The notes under the pieces are model-generated. The model was not told the origin of the DNA. It was given only the letters and a program-made list of their open reading frames with translations, and ran no database searches. A stretch of DNA of 15,846 nt from Methylococcales bacterium (lineage in GTDB: Bacteria > Pseudomonadota > Gammaproteobacteria > Methylococcales > UBA1147): NCBI GenBank assembly GCA_024958995.1, contig JANXGZ010000080.1:1-15846 (forward strand). Direction: 5' to 3'. This document shows, piece by piece, positions 1-7,643 of this stretch. The first letter of the stretch is position 1. Every line of letters begins with the position of its first letter. The position numbers and the translations under genes are program-made.

Positions 1-242
1 GCTAGAAAGCTCTGATTCACGAGACTGGACCTCATGCGACTCAGAACACCTTCATTCGCTTCCGGAAATTTTTCATAAAGATATTCGGCAATCACAAACC
101 CTAAAACCGAATCCCCCAGAAACTCCAGCCTTTCATTGTTGTTCGAAGCCGCACTGCGATGTGTCAGAGCGAGCTCCATCAATGCCTGGTCATCAAATTT
201 CAGACCGAGCTTTCTATCGAGCTCTTGCGGATTTTGAATCAT
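1..242 (-). CDS. rnc: Ribonuclease III, N-terminal part (runs off the window)
   Basis: RNase III cleaves double-stranded RNA in rRNA and mRNA processing. Only the first 80 codons are in the window. The ATG is at 242-240 and the gene continues past position 1. The translation begins MIQNPQELDRKLGLKF and contains ALTHRSA followed by the family signature NERLEFLGDSVL (about residues 37-48), whose acidic residues bind the catalytic metal. This is the most conserved part of the nuclease domain. The gene lies downstream of lepB in the same direction, the usual lepA-lepB-(small gene)-rnc order of gammaproteobacteria. The degraded reading frame upstream of it overlaps this start by 29 bases. Identification is secure; the C-terminal double-stranded-RNA-binding domain cannot be seen. 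Confidence 0.95.
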   Translation of the reverse strand, partial: MIQNPQELDRKLGLKFDDQALMELALTHRSAASNNNERLEFLGDSVLGFVIAEYLYEKFPEANEGVLSRMRSSLVNQSFL

Positions 243-596
243 ATTGCCTCTGTACGGAAACCTTCGCTGAAACAAATCACAACATCGATATTCCCGATGA
301 TAGGTTCGCTTACTTGATTATCGACAGTTACAGAAATCTTAAATCGTGCATCCAATATCGAAAAATATTCGCCACTAACGGAATTCACCCTATTGATACC
401 AGGGCATTCTGCACAAGACGAGGGATTTCATCCTTAGCTAAGACGACCTGACCCAGCGCCCCCTCTATCCAGTTCATCGCGCCGATCTGTAACCCCAACA
501 GTACAAAGAGCGGGGCATCACCGTTCTGATCGGCAGAATAGTGGAGCATTCCGATGCTCCGCGAAAATAGGCAACTTACTCTTGAGAATAGATCAT
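214..596 (-). pseudogene. Frame-broken DUF4845-type small membrane protein between lepB and rnc
   Basis: The gap of about 350 bases between lepB and rnc is where many gammaproteobacteria carry a DUF4845 protein of about 110-125 residues with one N-terminal membrane helix. No single frame spans it. One frame (stop at 385-387) reads a hydrophobic piece LFVLLGLQIGAM and then AKDEIPRLVQNALVSIG. The next frame continues as VNSVSGEYFSILDARF, then KISVTVDNQ and EPIIGNIDVVI, ending at stop 216-214 inside rnc. The second piece looks like the DUF4845 core (xxVxSVxxxxxxI followed by PxxGNIDxVV). Adding one base to the GGG run at 388-390 (minus-strand reading) would fuse the two pieces. An ATG overlaps the lepB stop as ATGA at 596-593 but stops after six codons, so the N-terminus is also damaged. 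The family assignment is inferred from context and a remembered motif. A sequencing error could explain one shift but hardly all of the damage. Confidence 0.5.
541..562 (-). repeat. Small hairpin just downstream of lepB
   Basis: An inverted repeat with arms GGAGCAT and ATGCTCC (543-549 and 554-560) closes a four-base loop, and it extends one wobble pair and one G-C pair outward. No T-run follows on either strand, so it is not a typical Rho-independent terminator. It sits about 30 bases past the lepB stop, inside the degraded gene, and could be an mRNA-processing or decay-blocking stem. It could also be chance. Confidence 0.35.
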
Positions 597-1369
597 TTAA
601 TCGTTGTGCCCAGCCGGTTAAAGCCAATACCCGCATTCTCCCAGTCCCAGTTCATCCAGACAAAAAACGCCTTCCCGGCCAGATTCGCTTCGGGAACGGT
701 ACCCCAGTACCGGCTATCGTTACTATTATCACGATTGTCTCCCATGACGAAATAATGCCCTTCAGGAACTTCGAAATCGCCTTCCGCACCCACTCGCCCG
801 CGCATGATTAATACACTGTGCTCAACGCCGGTAAGGTCCTCTGCCATATGCTGGGCACCAGTCATGCTCCTGCCCTGGCCAATGCCGCTATAACGCCCTA
901 AAGACGTCAGTTTAATCCGATTGCCGTTCACGTAAACCTGTTTTCCATAATACGCAATCCGGTCGCCGGGTAACCCTATAATTCTCTTAATGTAATCGAG
1001 TTTCGGATTCCTGGGATACCTAAAAACCACGATATCACCACGTTCGGGTTCTCCGACATCTAGAATCTTGGTATTTAAAACCGGCAAACGAACCCCGTAG
1101 GTGAACTTATTGACCAAGATAAAATCACCGATCAGTAAGGTTGGCATCATTGAACCGGACGGAATCCTGAAGGGCTCAACCAGGAAGGATCTCAGAATCA
1201 AGACGATGAGCACGATCGGAAAGAATGAGCGGGCAATTTCAACAGCCACCGGTTCCTGTTGGCCCGCGGCCAATCCATCGGAAAACTTGGTATAGCAGGC
1301 GTAACCGCCCCAGACAAAGCCCATCAGCAGGGACGCGGCCACCAGAAAGAACGAAAAGTCATAATCCAT
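593..1369 (-). CDS. lepB: Signal peptidase I
   Basis: This inner-membrane serine protease removes signal peptides from exported proteins, using a Ser-Lys catalytic pair. From the chosen ATG the protein has 258 residues. There are two N-terminal membrane helices (about residues 6-24 and 48-63). PSGSMMPTL carries the nucleophile Ser73, DYIKRIIGLPGD carries the general base Lys128, and the C-terminal box is GDNRDNSNDSR. The open frame extends upstream to 1525, but the 52 extra residues have no family character. The start MDYDFSFFLV at 1369 puts the first helix at the N-terminus as expected, with a GGATC-type ribosome-binding site a few bases upstream. The gene lies 191 bases downstream of lepA and probably belongs to the same transcript. 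Its TGA overlaps an ATG of the broken gene that follows. Confidence 0.96.
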   Translation of the reverse strand: MDYDFSFFLVAASLLMGFVWGGYACYTKFSDGLAAGQQEPVAVEIARSFFPIVLIVLILRSFLVEPFRIPSGSMMPTLLIGDFILVNKFTYGVRLPVLNTKILDVGEPERGDIVVFRYPRNPKLDYIKRIIGLPGDRIAYYGKQVYVNGNRIKLTSLGRYSGIGQGRSMTGAQHMAEDLTGVEHSVLIMRGRVGAEGDFEVPEGHYFVMGDNRDNSNDSRYWGTVPEANLAGKAFFVWMNWDWENAGIGFNRLGTTIK

Positions 1370-1560
1370 GAATCTGATCCGGTTTAAATGCTGTTTGACA
1401 AAGGGTGGGCCCGATTTCCATTTCTGAAAGAAATCCGCTGAGACGTATCCGGTCCAGCCCTCCTCGCAAGCAGGGAAACTCAAATGTAATAAAAAGGTAC
1501 CGCCAAAAATTGTGAAGTAACACACATCACAACAACCGAAATCACGCGCAATAGGACGAT

Positions 1561-3372
1561 TTAATCATTCTTGTTGATCCGAAGAACCGCGAGGAAAGCA
1601 TCCTGTGGTATTTCAATACTACCCACCTGCTTCATCCGTTTCTTACCTGCTTTCTGCTTTTCAAGCAGTTTTTTCTTACGGGTGATATCGCCACCGTAAC
1701 ACTTTGCCGTCACGTTTTTCCTGAGAGCCTTGACAGTCGAACGAGCGATAATTTTTGACCCGATCGCGGCCTGGATTGCCACTTCGTACATCTGACGGGG
1801 AATTAATTCCTTCATCTTTTCCACCAGTTCCCGACCGCGACGATGACTTGATGCCTTGTGGATGATGAGGGAAAGCGCGTCAACCCGGTCGCCGTTAATC
1901 AGCAGGTCCAGCTTGACCAGGTCGGCCGACTGGAATCGCATCAGTTTGTAGTCAAATGAAGCAAAACCGCGGCTGACGGATTTCAGGCGATCAAAGAAAT
2001 CCATAACCACCTCGCTCAGAGGCAACTGGTAAATCAGTGAAACCTGGGCACCCGTGTAGTGCATATTGACCTGCACCCCCCGCTTTTCAACGCAAAGACC
2101 AATCACCCCCCCAAGGTAATCCTGCGGCACAAGGATACTGGCTTCAATAATGGGTTCGCGGATTTCATGGATTTCGCCCATACCGGGAAGCTTTGACGGG
2201 TTGTCTACCTCGATCAATTCACCATTGTTTTTCAGAACCTCGAAGACCACGGTTGGCGCTGTGGTTATCAGATTCAAGTCATATTCACGCTCCAGGCGCT
2301 CTTGGATGATTTCCATGTGCAGCATGCCAAGGAAACCGCATCGGAATCCAAGGCCCAACGCCTGGGACGTTTCCGGTTCATAGTGCAAAGCCGCATCATT
2401 GAGTCGCAACTTGCTCAGGGACTCACGAAGATCCTCGTAATCGTCCGAAACAACCGGATAAAGGCCGGCAAAAACCTTCGGCTGTATAGTCTGGAACCCC
2501 GGTAATGGCTGATCGACCGGATCATCCGTCAGCGAGATGGTATCGCCAACGGGAGCGCCAAAGATATCCTTGATACCGGCCACAACATAGCCAACCTCGC
2601 CGGTGTTGAGGGACTCCTTCTCCTCGCGTTTTGGTGTAAAGATACCAACCTTTTCGACGAGGAATGAACGGCCAGTGGAAAGAATGGTAATCCGCTGTTT
2701 CCGTTTCAGACATCCGTCAACCACTCGTACTAGGGAAACTACCCCGAGGTAACTGTCAAACCACGAATCAATGATCAGGGCCTTGAATGATTTATTCGAG
2801 TCTCCTGCTGGCGGCGGAATTCTGTGAACCAATTGCTCAAGAAGCAACTCCACGGCCTGCCCCGTCTTGGCACTGATTTCAGGCGCGTCGTCCGCCGAAA
2901 TACCAATGATGTCCTCAATTTCTGCCCTCACACGGTCAGGTTCCGCTGTCGGTAGGTCGATCTTGTTCAGAACCGGGAGCACCTCCAGCCCCTGATCGAT
3001 CGCGGTATAGCAGTTGGCGACACTTTGTGCTTCAACCCCCTGAGCGACATCCACGACCAGTAGCGCACCCTCGCAGGCTGCAAGCGAACGCGAAACCTCA
3101 TAGGAAAAATCGACGTGGCCCGGGGTATCAATGAAATTCAGCTGATAGACCTCCCCCCCCACGGCCTTGTATTCAAGGCTAACGCTCTGGGCCTTGATGG
3201 TGATTCCACGTTCACGTTCAATGTCCATTGAATCGAGAACCTGGGCGGCCATCTCGCGTTCGGTCAAGCCACCGCACAACTGGATAAAACGGTCGGCTAG
3301 GGTCGATTTCCCATGGTCAATATGGGCAATAATCGAGAAATTCCGAATATTCTCTTGTCGAACCACTGTCAA
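1561..3372 (-). CDS. lepA: Elongation factor 4 (LepA), ribosomal back-translocase GTPase
   Basis: EF4 is a ribosome-associated GTPase that acts on translation elongation and initiation fidelity, especially under ionic or cold stress. The 603-residue length matches the family. The GTPase motifs are complete: AHIDHGKST (16-24), the switch I stretch ERERGIT (52-58), DTPGH (82-86), NKID (136-139) and SAKTG. After these come the EF-G-like domains and the LepA-specific C-terminal domain with KCYGGDITRKKKLLEKQK near the end. The start codon is TTG at 3372-3370. It overlaps the mucD stop by four bases (TTGA), which points to translational coupling. No ATG lies close to the conserved ENIRNFSIIAHIDHG start, so TTG is the best choice. 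Placement directly behind an envelope protease ties its expression to the RpoE operon. Confidence 0.97.
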   Translation of the reverse strand: MTVVRQENIRNFSIIAHIDHGKSTLADRFIQLCGGLTEREMAAQVLDSMDIERERGITIKAQSVSLEYKAVGGEVYQLNFIDTPGHVDFSYEVSRSLAACEGALLVVDVAQGVEAQSVANCYTAIDQGLEVLPVLNKIDLPTAEPDRVRAEIEDIIGISADDAPEISAKTGQAVELLLEQLVHRIPPPAGDSNKSFKALIIDSWFDSYLGVVSLVRVVDGCLKRKQRITILSTGRSFLVEKVGIFTPKREEKESLNTGEVGYVVAGIKDIFGAPVGDTISLTDDPVDQPLPGFQTIQPKVFAGLYPVVSDDYEDLRESLSKLRLNDAALHYEPETSQALGLGFRCGFLGMLHMEIIQERLEREYDLNLITTAPTVVFEVLKNNGELIEVDNPSKLPGMGEIHEIREPIIEASILVPQDYLGGVIGLCVEKRGVQVNMHYTGAQVSLIYQLPLSEVVMDFFDRLKSVSRGFASFDYKLMRFQSADLVKLDLLINGDRVDALSLIIHKASSHRRGRELVEKMKELIPRQMYEVAIQAAIGSKIIARSTVKALRKNVTAKCYGGDITRKKKLLEKQKAGKKRMKQVGSIEIPQDAFLAVLRINKND

Positions 3373-4784
3373 TCGTCCAATTTGATGGCCAGAAAAACCG
3401 GACTTCCCCGACGCTGAACCAGTACGGCAATGGATTTGCCCGATGGAAGCGACTCCACAACTCTGGAGAAGTCGCTCACGTTGCTGATGTCCTCGTTCTG
3501 CACGCGCAGGATGACATCGCCTCTTTGGATCCCGGCTACCATCGCTGGCCCCTGATTAACCGAGAGAACAAGTATCCCCGAAACTGAATTTGGCTGCCGA
3601 CCGGCTTCTTCATTGGTCGCCGCCGTAACCTTGATTCCCAGAAGCTTGATCAATACCGCACTCGTCTTATCCGGTTTCGCCTGATGTTCGGCTTCAGCTG
3701 AAAGCTTACCGATCCTTACGGTCAGGAGCGCTTGTCGTTTCTTCCGGATCACCGCAACTCGTACGCTTTCACCAATCGGGGTCATCCCGACCAAGGGCGG
3801 CAAACCGGTTGAAGTTTCCACCTTGTGGTCGTTGAATTTCACGATGACATCCCCGACCCGAAAACCGGCTGCCTCGGCAGGGCTATCCGGCAGAACCCGA
3901 GCAACCAGAGCCCCATGGGGACGTCTCATGCCAAATGATTCCGCCAGTTCACTGGTAACGTCCTGCACTTGGACCCCAAGCCATCCTCGAGTTACTTCAC
4001 CCTGCGCCCTAAGTTGCTTGACGACATTCATGGCAATGCTCATCGGAATCGCGAACGACAAGCCCATGAATCCCCCTGTTCGACTGTAGATCTGGGAATT
4101 AATCCCGACCACTTCACCGTTCAGGTTAAACAGGGGGCCGCCGGAGTTGCCCGGATTGATGGCAACATCGGTCTGTATAAAAGAAACATAAGGATCCCCC
4201 GGCAGGCTTCTGCCCTTTGCACTAACAATGCCGGCCGTCACCGAGTGATCGAAACCGAAAGGAGAACCAATAGCGAGGACCCATTCACCAACTTCCAGAT
4301 CCTTCTCCGATCCGATCTTTGCAACCGGCAGGTTATCAGCCTCGATCTTGAGCAGTGCAATATCACTGCGTTCATCTGCACCAATCAGCTTTGCTTCCAG
4401 TTCGCGCCGATCCTGCAGCCGAACGATGATCTCACCGGCGTTCATCACAACGTGATAGTTAGTCAGAACATAACCGTCTTCGGAGATGATGAATCCGGAG
4501 CCCAGCGACCCTTCCTGTCGTGGCTGCGGCTGTAGCCCCTGACTGCCCCCTTCACCAAAGAAATGGCGCCGGAAATCGTCGAAAGGAGCCCCCTCCGGAA
4601 TCCGCATGCCGTCCGGCAGTTTGTGTTCGAGTTGCTGCTGTTTCTGCGTGGTACTGATATTGACAACCGTCGGCCCGTGTTTTCTTGCCAGTTCTGTAAA
4701 TTCTGGAAGTCCCGCCTGCACCGGATAGGACAAGAGCCATAAAAGACTCAAATACCATGGAACAACGTATTTGGGGTACAACAT
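3369..4784 (-). CDS. mucD: Periplasmic serine protease/chaperone of the DegP (MucD) family
   Basis: DegP/MucD proteases degrade misfolded envelope proteins and dampen the RpoE (AlgU) response. The 471-residue protein opens with a signal peptide ending near PVQAG (cleavage about residue 24). The trypsin-like domain has the full triad: His111 in LTNYHVV, Asp141 in SDIALLKI and Ser214 in NPGNSGGPLF. Two PDZ domains follow: about 263-355, starting GWLGVQVQDV, and about 385-465 with GILVLSVNQGPA. A strong ribosome-binding site (GGGAGGAG) lies five bases before the ATG. Position as the last member of the rpoE-rseA-mucB cluster, two PDZ domains and length favour MucD over DegS, which has one PDZ domain and a membrane anchor. 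The 3' end overlaps lepA. Confidence 0.95.
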   Translation of the reverse strand: MLYPKYVVPWYLSLLWLLSYPVQAGLPEFTELARKHGPTVVNISTTQKQQQLEHKLPDGMRIPEGAPFDDFRRHFFGEGGSQGLQPQPRQEGSLGSGFIISEDGYVLTNYHVVMNAGEIIVRLQDRRELEAKLIGADERSDIALLKIEADNLPVAKIGSEKDLEVGEWVLAIGSPFGFDHSVTAGIVSAKGRSLPGDPYVSFIQTDVAINPGNSGGPLFNLNGEVVGINSQIYSRTGGFMGLSFAIPMSIAMNVVKQLRAQGEVTRGWLGVQVQDVTSELAESFGMRRPHGALVARVLPDSPAEAAGFRVGDVIVKFNDHKVETSTGLPPLVGMTPIGESVRVAVIRKKRQALLTVRIGKLSAEAEHQAKPDKTSAVLIKLLGIKVTAATNEEAGRQPNSVSGILVLSVNQGPAMVAGIQRGDVILRVQNEDISNVSDFSRVVESLPSGKSIAVLVQRRGSPVFLAIKLDD

Positions 4785-4789
4785 GAAAA

Positions 4790-4797
4790 CTCCTCCC
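4790..4797 (-). promoter_or_regulatory. Strong ribosome-binding site of mucD
   Basis: The minus-strand sequence GGGAGGAG stands five bases before the mucD ATG. It is the best Shine-Dalgarno match in the cluster and confirms that start. It suggests mucD is translated independently after the 186-base gap behind mucB. I saw no convincing RpoE-type promoter in that gap. Confidence 0.75.
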
Positions 4798-4970
4798 GGA
4801 AGAATCGGGACCGCATTGAATGTATGAGCTAAAGAAATGGAATCAACCAGGCAGGGTAACGGTTTCCTTGCATCCAGGTCAAACTCTTCTGGGAAACCAC
4901 AACATCAAGGAAGATTAAAAGGATGGAGCCTGGGGCACCGTACTCCAGAAATCAGACGTGACAACGAAGC

Positions 4971-5969
4971 TCATTGCCGATTTGAAACACTGAGATAACC
5001 AACACCATCACCGATTGCCTGTACGGTCTTTTCCGGAACAGCCCCTAGAACGGTAACCTGGTAACCGTCAAGCAAACGGCTGTAGCTATGGATAGCACCC
5101 CAGTGTTGCTGATAATCAGCAACACTATCACTGCCCTTCTTCTCCACATACACAGAAACCGATGAGAAGCCATCACTGAACAGAATGTGCTCGACAATCT
5201 GCTTGTCTGTCGGCATGATGCTGCCGCGGTAGAACACCTGCACAAACCCTGCCGGAACGTCGTCAAAAGACCAGGCCTGATTCACGTGCACAATCGGTTT
5301 CCGGTCACGCACGTCCCAACCGGATATCTCCATGTTGGATGAAGGCCACAACATCTTATCAGGAAGTTGTCTAAGGACTTCAAAATCCGTAAACATCATC
5401 TGCTCAACTAGTACTCCCTTGTCATCGACCAGTTCGAACCTCAGAGGCAACCGGGTCTCTTGATCGATCCAGATCTTGCGGCCGTAGCGAAATGTGTCCC
5501 TGGCCCTCAGTTCGATCACCTGGGTCAGTTTCTGAGCCACGTGATCAGTTCCTACCAGTCGGACGTTGTAGAACTGCTCGTAACTCTCGAACCCTTCAGG
5601 GACCTGGAGCAGGAAAGAACGATGGGCCGGTTGCCGACTAACATAAACCATGCGCTCATCCGGCAAATAGCAGGTCACGTCCTTGCCTAGACGGATGACC
5701 TCCCGCATTGGTGAATTCAGTGCTACAACCCGTTCTCTTTCGACCCCGTCCTTGAATGCATGGAACACTCGCATAGCTCCCATCTTTTGGTCGCGCAGAA
5801 AAACGACCGTTCCATGGTAGTTGTTTATCCGAACCGCTTCGGACATTTCATTGAGTATCTGGCGCATGGAAGCCGCAGACTCTGGGCCGGCTAAAACACC
5901 AGGAGCAAGCATCACTCCCGCGAGTAACCAACTTAATCTGTAACGAAAATAGGACAGGAGTCCACTCAT
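4971..5969 (-). CDS. mucB: Periplasmic sigma-E regulator MucB/RseB
   Basis: MucB/RseB binds the periplasmic part of the anti-sigma factor RseA/MucA and shields it from DegS-type cleavage until lipid or envelope signals release it. The 332-residue protein has an N-terminal export signal (hydrophobic core about 13-27, with LAG near the expected cleavage). The N-terminal RseB domain follows, with MRQILNEMSEAVRINNYHGT (about 35-54), a stretch typical of the family, then YERL-like lipid-binding fold sequences including GRKIWIDQETRLPLRFEL. The smaller C-terminal domain begins around residue 220 and ends with GDGVGYLSVSNRQ. It lies 51 bases behind rseA. A following rseC/mucC gene, common in gammaproteobacteria, is absent; only 186 noncoding bases separate mucB from mucD. 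Confidence 0.93.
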   Translation of the reverse strand: MSGLLSYFRYRLSWLLAGVMLAPGVLAGPESAASMRQILNEMSEAVRINNYHGTVVFLRDQKMGAMRVFHAFKDGVERERVVALNSPMREVIRLGKDVTCYLPDERMVYVSRQPAHRSFLLQVPEGFESYEQFYNVRLVGTDHVAQKLTQVIELRARDTFRYGRKIWIDQETRLPLRFELVDDKGVLVEQMMFTDFEVLRQLPDKMLWPSSNMEISGWDVRDRKPIVHVNQAWSFDDVPAGFVQVFYRGSIMPTDKQIVEHILFSDGFSSVSVYVEKKGSDSVADYQQHWGAIHSYSRLLDGYQVTVLGAVPEKTVQAIGDGVGYLSVSNRQ

Positions 5970-6020
5970 TTGATCGCCGGTTTCATGCCCGAACGCATTG
6001 TATAAACGAGATCAACTGCC

Positions 6021-6581
6021 TTAACGATTCGAGGAATAACTGACTACCCGGGCATACGGCACGAACCCCTGAGTGACCCCAGAACGACTACTGCCATTGT
6101 GCATGATGAGATAATCATTGAGCCGCCTGGGAACATGGGAAGTAGTTGCCAACCTTTGCGTTTGCCTACCGTCGGCCACGGATCCATTTTTCTGCACGGC
6201 CGCAATCATGGGCAAACCCGGATCCGGGCTAGAATTGAGGGATGATGAAACGCTCCACCAAAAAACAATGCCCATCACCGCTAGCGAAGCAGCCAACGCA
6301 AAGGCGAACGACGGTTTTCGCAACCATGTTCTAGAGGCTGATCGGTCGGAAAACTCAACGACCGGTTCATGATCCAAAGCGCTACAGACGCGATCGAAAA
6401 AATCCATGTCAGGTGAGTGTCCGGGCTCTCGTTTGAAAACGCTACTGACACAATTATAACGCAACCATTTTCGGCGCAGATCCCTATCGTCTTTGATCTG
6501 GTCCAGGACTCTCACGGCTTCCTTCGGATCCAGTTCACCGTCGAGAAGCATTGACATCTTTAATTCCAGTTCATCTTGCAT
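6021..6581 (-). CDS. rseA: Anti-sigma-E factor RseA/MucA
   Basis: RseA/MucA is a single-pass inner-membrane protein. Its cytoplasmic N-terminus holds RpoE inactive, and stepwise proteolysis frees the sigma factor during envelope stress. From the chosen ATG it has 186 residues, near the roughly 190-200 of the family. The N-terminal domain contains ELKMSMLLDGELDPKEA and a later RRKWLRYNCVSSVFK. A membrane helix FAFALAASLAVMGIVFWWSV (about residues 92-111) is followed by a periplasmic part ending in LNDYLIMHNGSS and GFVPYARVVSY, the conserved MucB-binding tail. The open frame begins further up at 6635, inside rpoE, but the ATG at 6581-6579 lies 13 bases after the rpoE stop and gives the standard N-terminus. 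Confidence 0.93.
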   Translation of the reverse strand: MQDELELKMSMLLDGELDPKEAVRVLDQIKDDRDLRRKWLRYNCVSSVFKREPGHSPDMDFFDRVCSALDHEPVVEFSDRSASRTWLRKPSFAFALAASLAVMGIVFWWSVSSSLNSSPDPGLPMIAAVQKNGSVADGRQTQRLATTSHVPRRLNDYLIMHNGSSRSGVTQGFVPYARVVSYSSNR

Positions 6582-6594
6582 ATAACCAACCCCG

Positions 6595-7167
6595 TCAATC
6601 CAATAATGGCGCAATCTTTTTGTCAATTGCCTCACGTGCTCTGAAAATTCTCGAACGTACCGTCCCTACAGGGCAGTCCATAGTTCTGGCAATCGCCTCG
6701 TAACTCATGCCTTCAAACTCACGCAGGCTGATGGCTATCCTGAGTTCATCCGGCAAATCGTCAATCGCGCCTGCCACAGTTTCGGCAATTTCATCCCTGA
6801 GCAGAATGTGCTCTGGCGACGCGTGGTCTTTTAGACGCCCTGCGTGTTCAAAATGTTCCGCATCCTGAATATCAATCCCATTTTCCAGGGCACGACGGCT
6901 CCGAGCTACCAGGTAATTCTTCGCTGTATTGATGGCAATCCGGTAAAGCCACGTATAGAATTCACTGTCTCCCCGAAACTTTGGCAATGCCCGGTACGCC
7001 TTGATAAACGATTCCTGCGCAATATCCATTACCTCTTCAGAATCCTTTATGTATCGACTAATCAACTGAACAAGCCTGTGCTGGTACCTGAGCACAAGAA
7101 TATCGAATGCTTTTTTGTCACCATTCTGTACCCGCCTGACCAATTCCTGATCAACTGGCTCTTGCAT
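6595..7167 (-). CDS. rpoE: RNA polymerase sigma factor RpoE/AlgU (envelope stress, ECF type)
   Basis: This extracytoplasmic-function sigma factor directs RNA polymerase to envelope-stress promoters. The 190-residue length matches RpoE/AlgU. Region 2 is complete: KKAFDILVLRYQHRLVQLI, then EVMDIAQESFIKAYRAL and FYTWLYRIAINTAKNYL. Region 4 is also complete: LPDELRIAISLREFEGMSYE and a helix-turn-helix ending PVGTVRSRIFRAREAI. The ATG at 7167-7165 has an AAGGGGG ribosome-binding site about eight bases upstream. It heads a cluster with its anti-sigma factor, modulator and protease. A sigma70-like promoter lies about 270 bases upstream. I could not identify a convincing autoregulatory RpoE-type promoter on the same strand. 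Confidence 0.97.
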   Translation of the reverse strand: MQEPVDQELVRRVQNGDKKAFDILVLRYQHRLVQLISRYIKDSEEVMDIAQESFIKAYRALPKFRGDSEFYTWLYRIAINTAKNYLVARSRRALENGIDIQDAEHFEHAGRLKDHASPEHILLRDEIAETVAGAIDDLPDELRIAISLREFEGMSYEAIARTMDCPVGTVRSRIFRAREAIDKKIAPLLD

Positions 7168-7306
7168 CCAGCGAACCCCCTTGAATTCGACTAAGGTCGT
7201 TACTGGAATCCATTGACAATCCTGCCCGTCTGATTCTCAAGGATATCCTCGTGGCTTCGATGATAAGAACCAAAGCCGCTGGGTTACTCATGGTTGGGAC
7301 CCCGAT

Positions 7307-7543
7307 TCAACGGACTCGGAAAAACCGGCACGAAACAACTTGATCCGGACAACTCGGGTTCAAACCAACTTCATGGGTTACCATCACTAAAATTTGGAAG
7401 CGCCCACCAGCCTTTTTAGAAACACGGAGCTCTAATCCCCGCACATTATCTAGATTTAGCACCCCCCGTTCAATCCGAAAACCGGAAATAAGGATAAATA
7501 AGGCTGGATAGAAGAACTGATGAGCATATTCAGATTCGGCCAT
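7307..7543 (-). pseudogene. Possible eroded small gene upstream of rpoE (YgfX-like tail)
   Basis: A 78-codon open frame contains a hydrophobic piece FFYPALFILISGF near its start and ends SCPDQVVSCRFFRVR. The ending resembles the last residues of YgfX-type inner-membrane proteins (a PDxxxxxxxRRLRVRL pattern, from memory). Those genes pair with sdhE and often lie near nadB and rpoE. Against a real gene: only about half the family length is present, there is no usable ribosome-binding site, and a strong promoter match lies inside the frame. It may be a remnant or simply a chance open frame in noncoding DNA. Confidence 0.22.
7445..7473 (-). promoter_or_regulatory. Sigma70-type promoter facing rpoE
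   Basis: On the minus strand TTGAAC (7473-7468) and GATAAT (7450-7445) are separated by exactly 17 bases. They match the -35 and -10 consensus at four and five of six positions respectively. Transcription would start near 7438 and leave a leader of about 270 bases before rpoE. This would give a housekeeping level of the rpoE-rseA-mucB-mucD cluster, independent of RpoE itself. Confidence 0.5.
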
Positions 7544-7643
7544 TCTGGCATAATCAGGTGCGTCTGAAAGCTGAATTCAGGGAACTTCTAGCGAATTGAA
7601 TGGTAACACTCATTGAACTAAACAAAATTTTTCATGGAATCCA

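Larger units (their letters stand above)
7168..7643. other. Divergent intergenic region between rpoE and nadB
   Basis: This 476-base gap holds the start signals for both divergent genes. Facing rpoE there is one strong sigma70-type promoter match, listed separately. Facing nadB there is an exact GGAACTT, the -35 motif of RpoE promoters, at 7581-7587, but no TCTGA-like -10 at the right distance (the sequence there is TAACA). There is also a weaker TTGAAT-17-TAAACA pair at 7596-7624. A 78-codon open frame on the minus strand (7307-7543) is discussed separately as a possible gene remnant. Confidence 0.6.

Noticed and set aside
1370..1525. 52-codon upstream extension of lepB
   Set aside because: It has no signal peptidase character and would bury the first membrane helix; the ATG at 1369 gives the standard N-terminus.
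3969..4535. Plus-strand open frame (188 codons) opposite mucD
   Set aside because: Antisense to the well-conserved protease domain; no family character.
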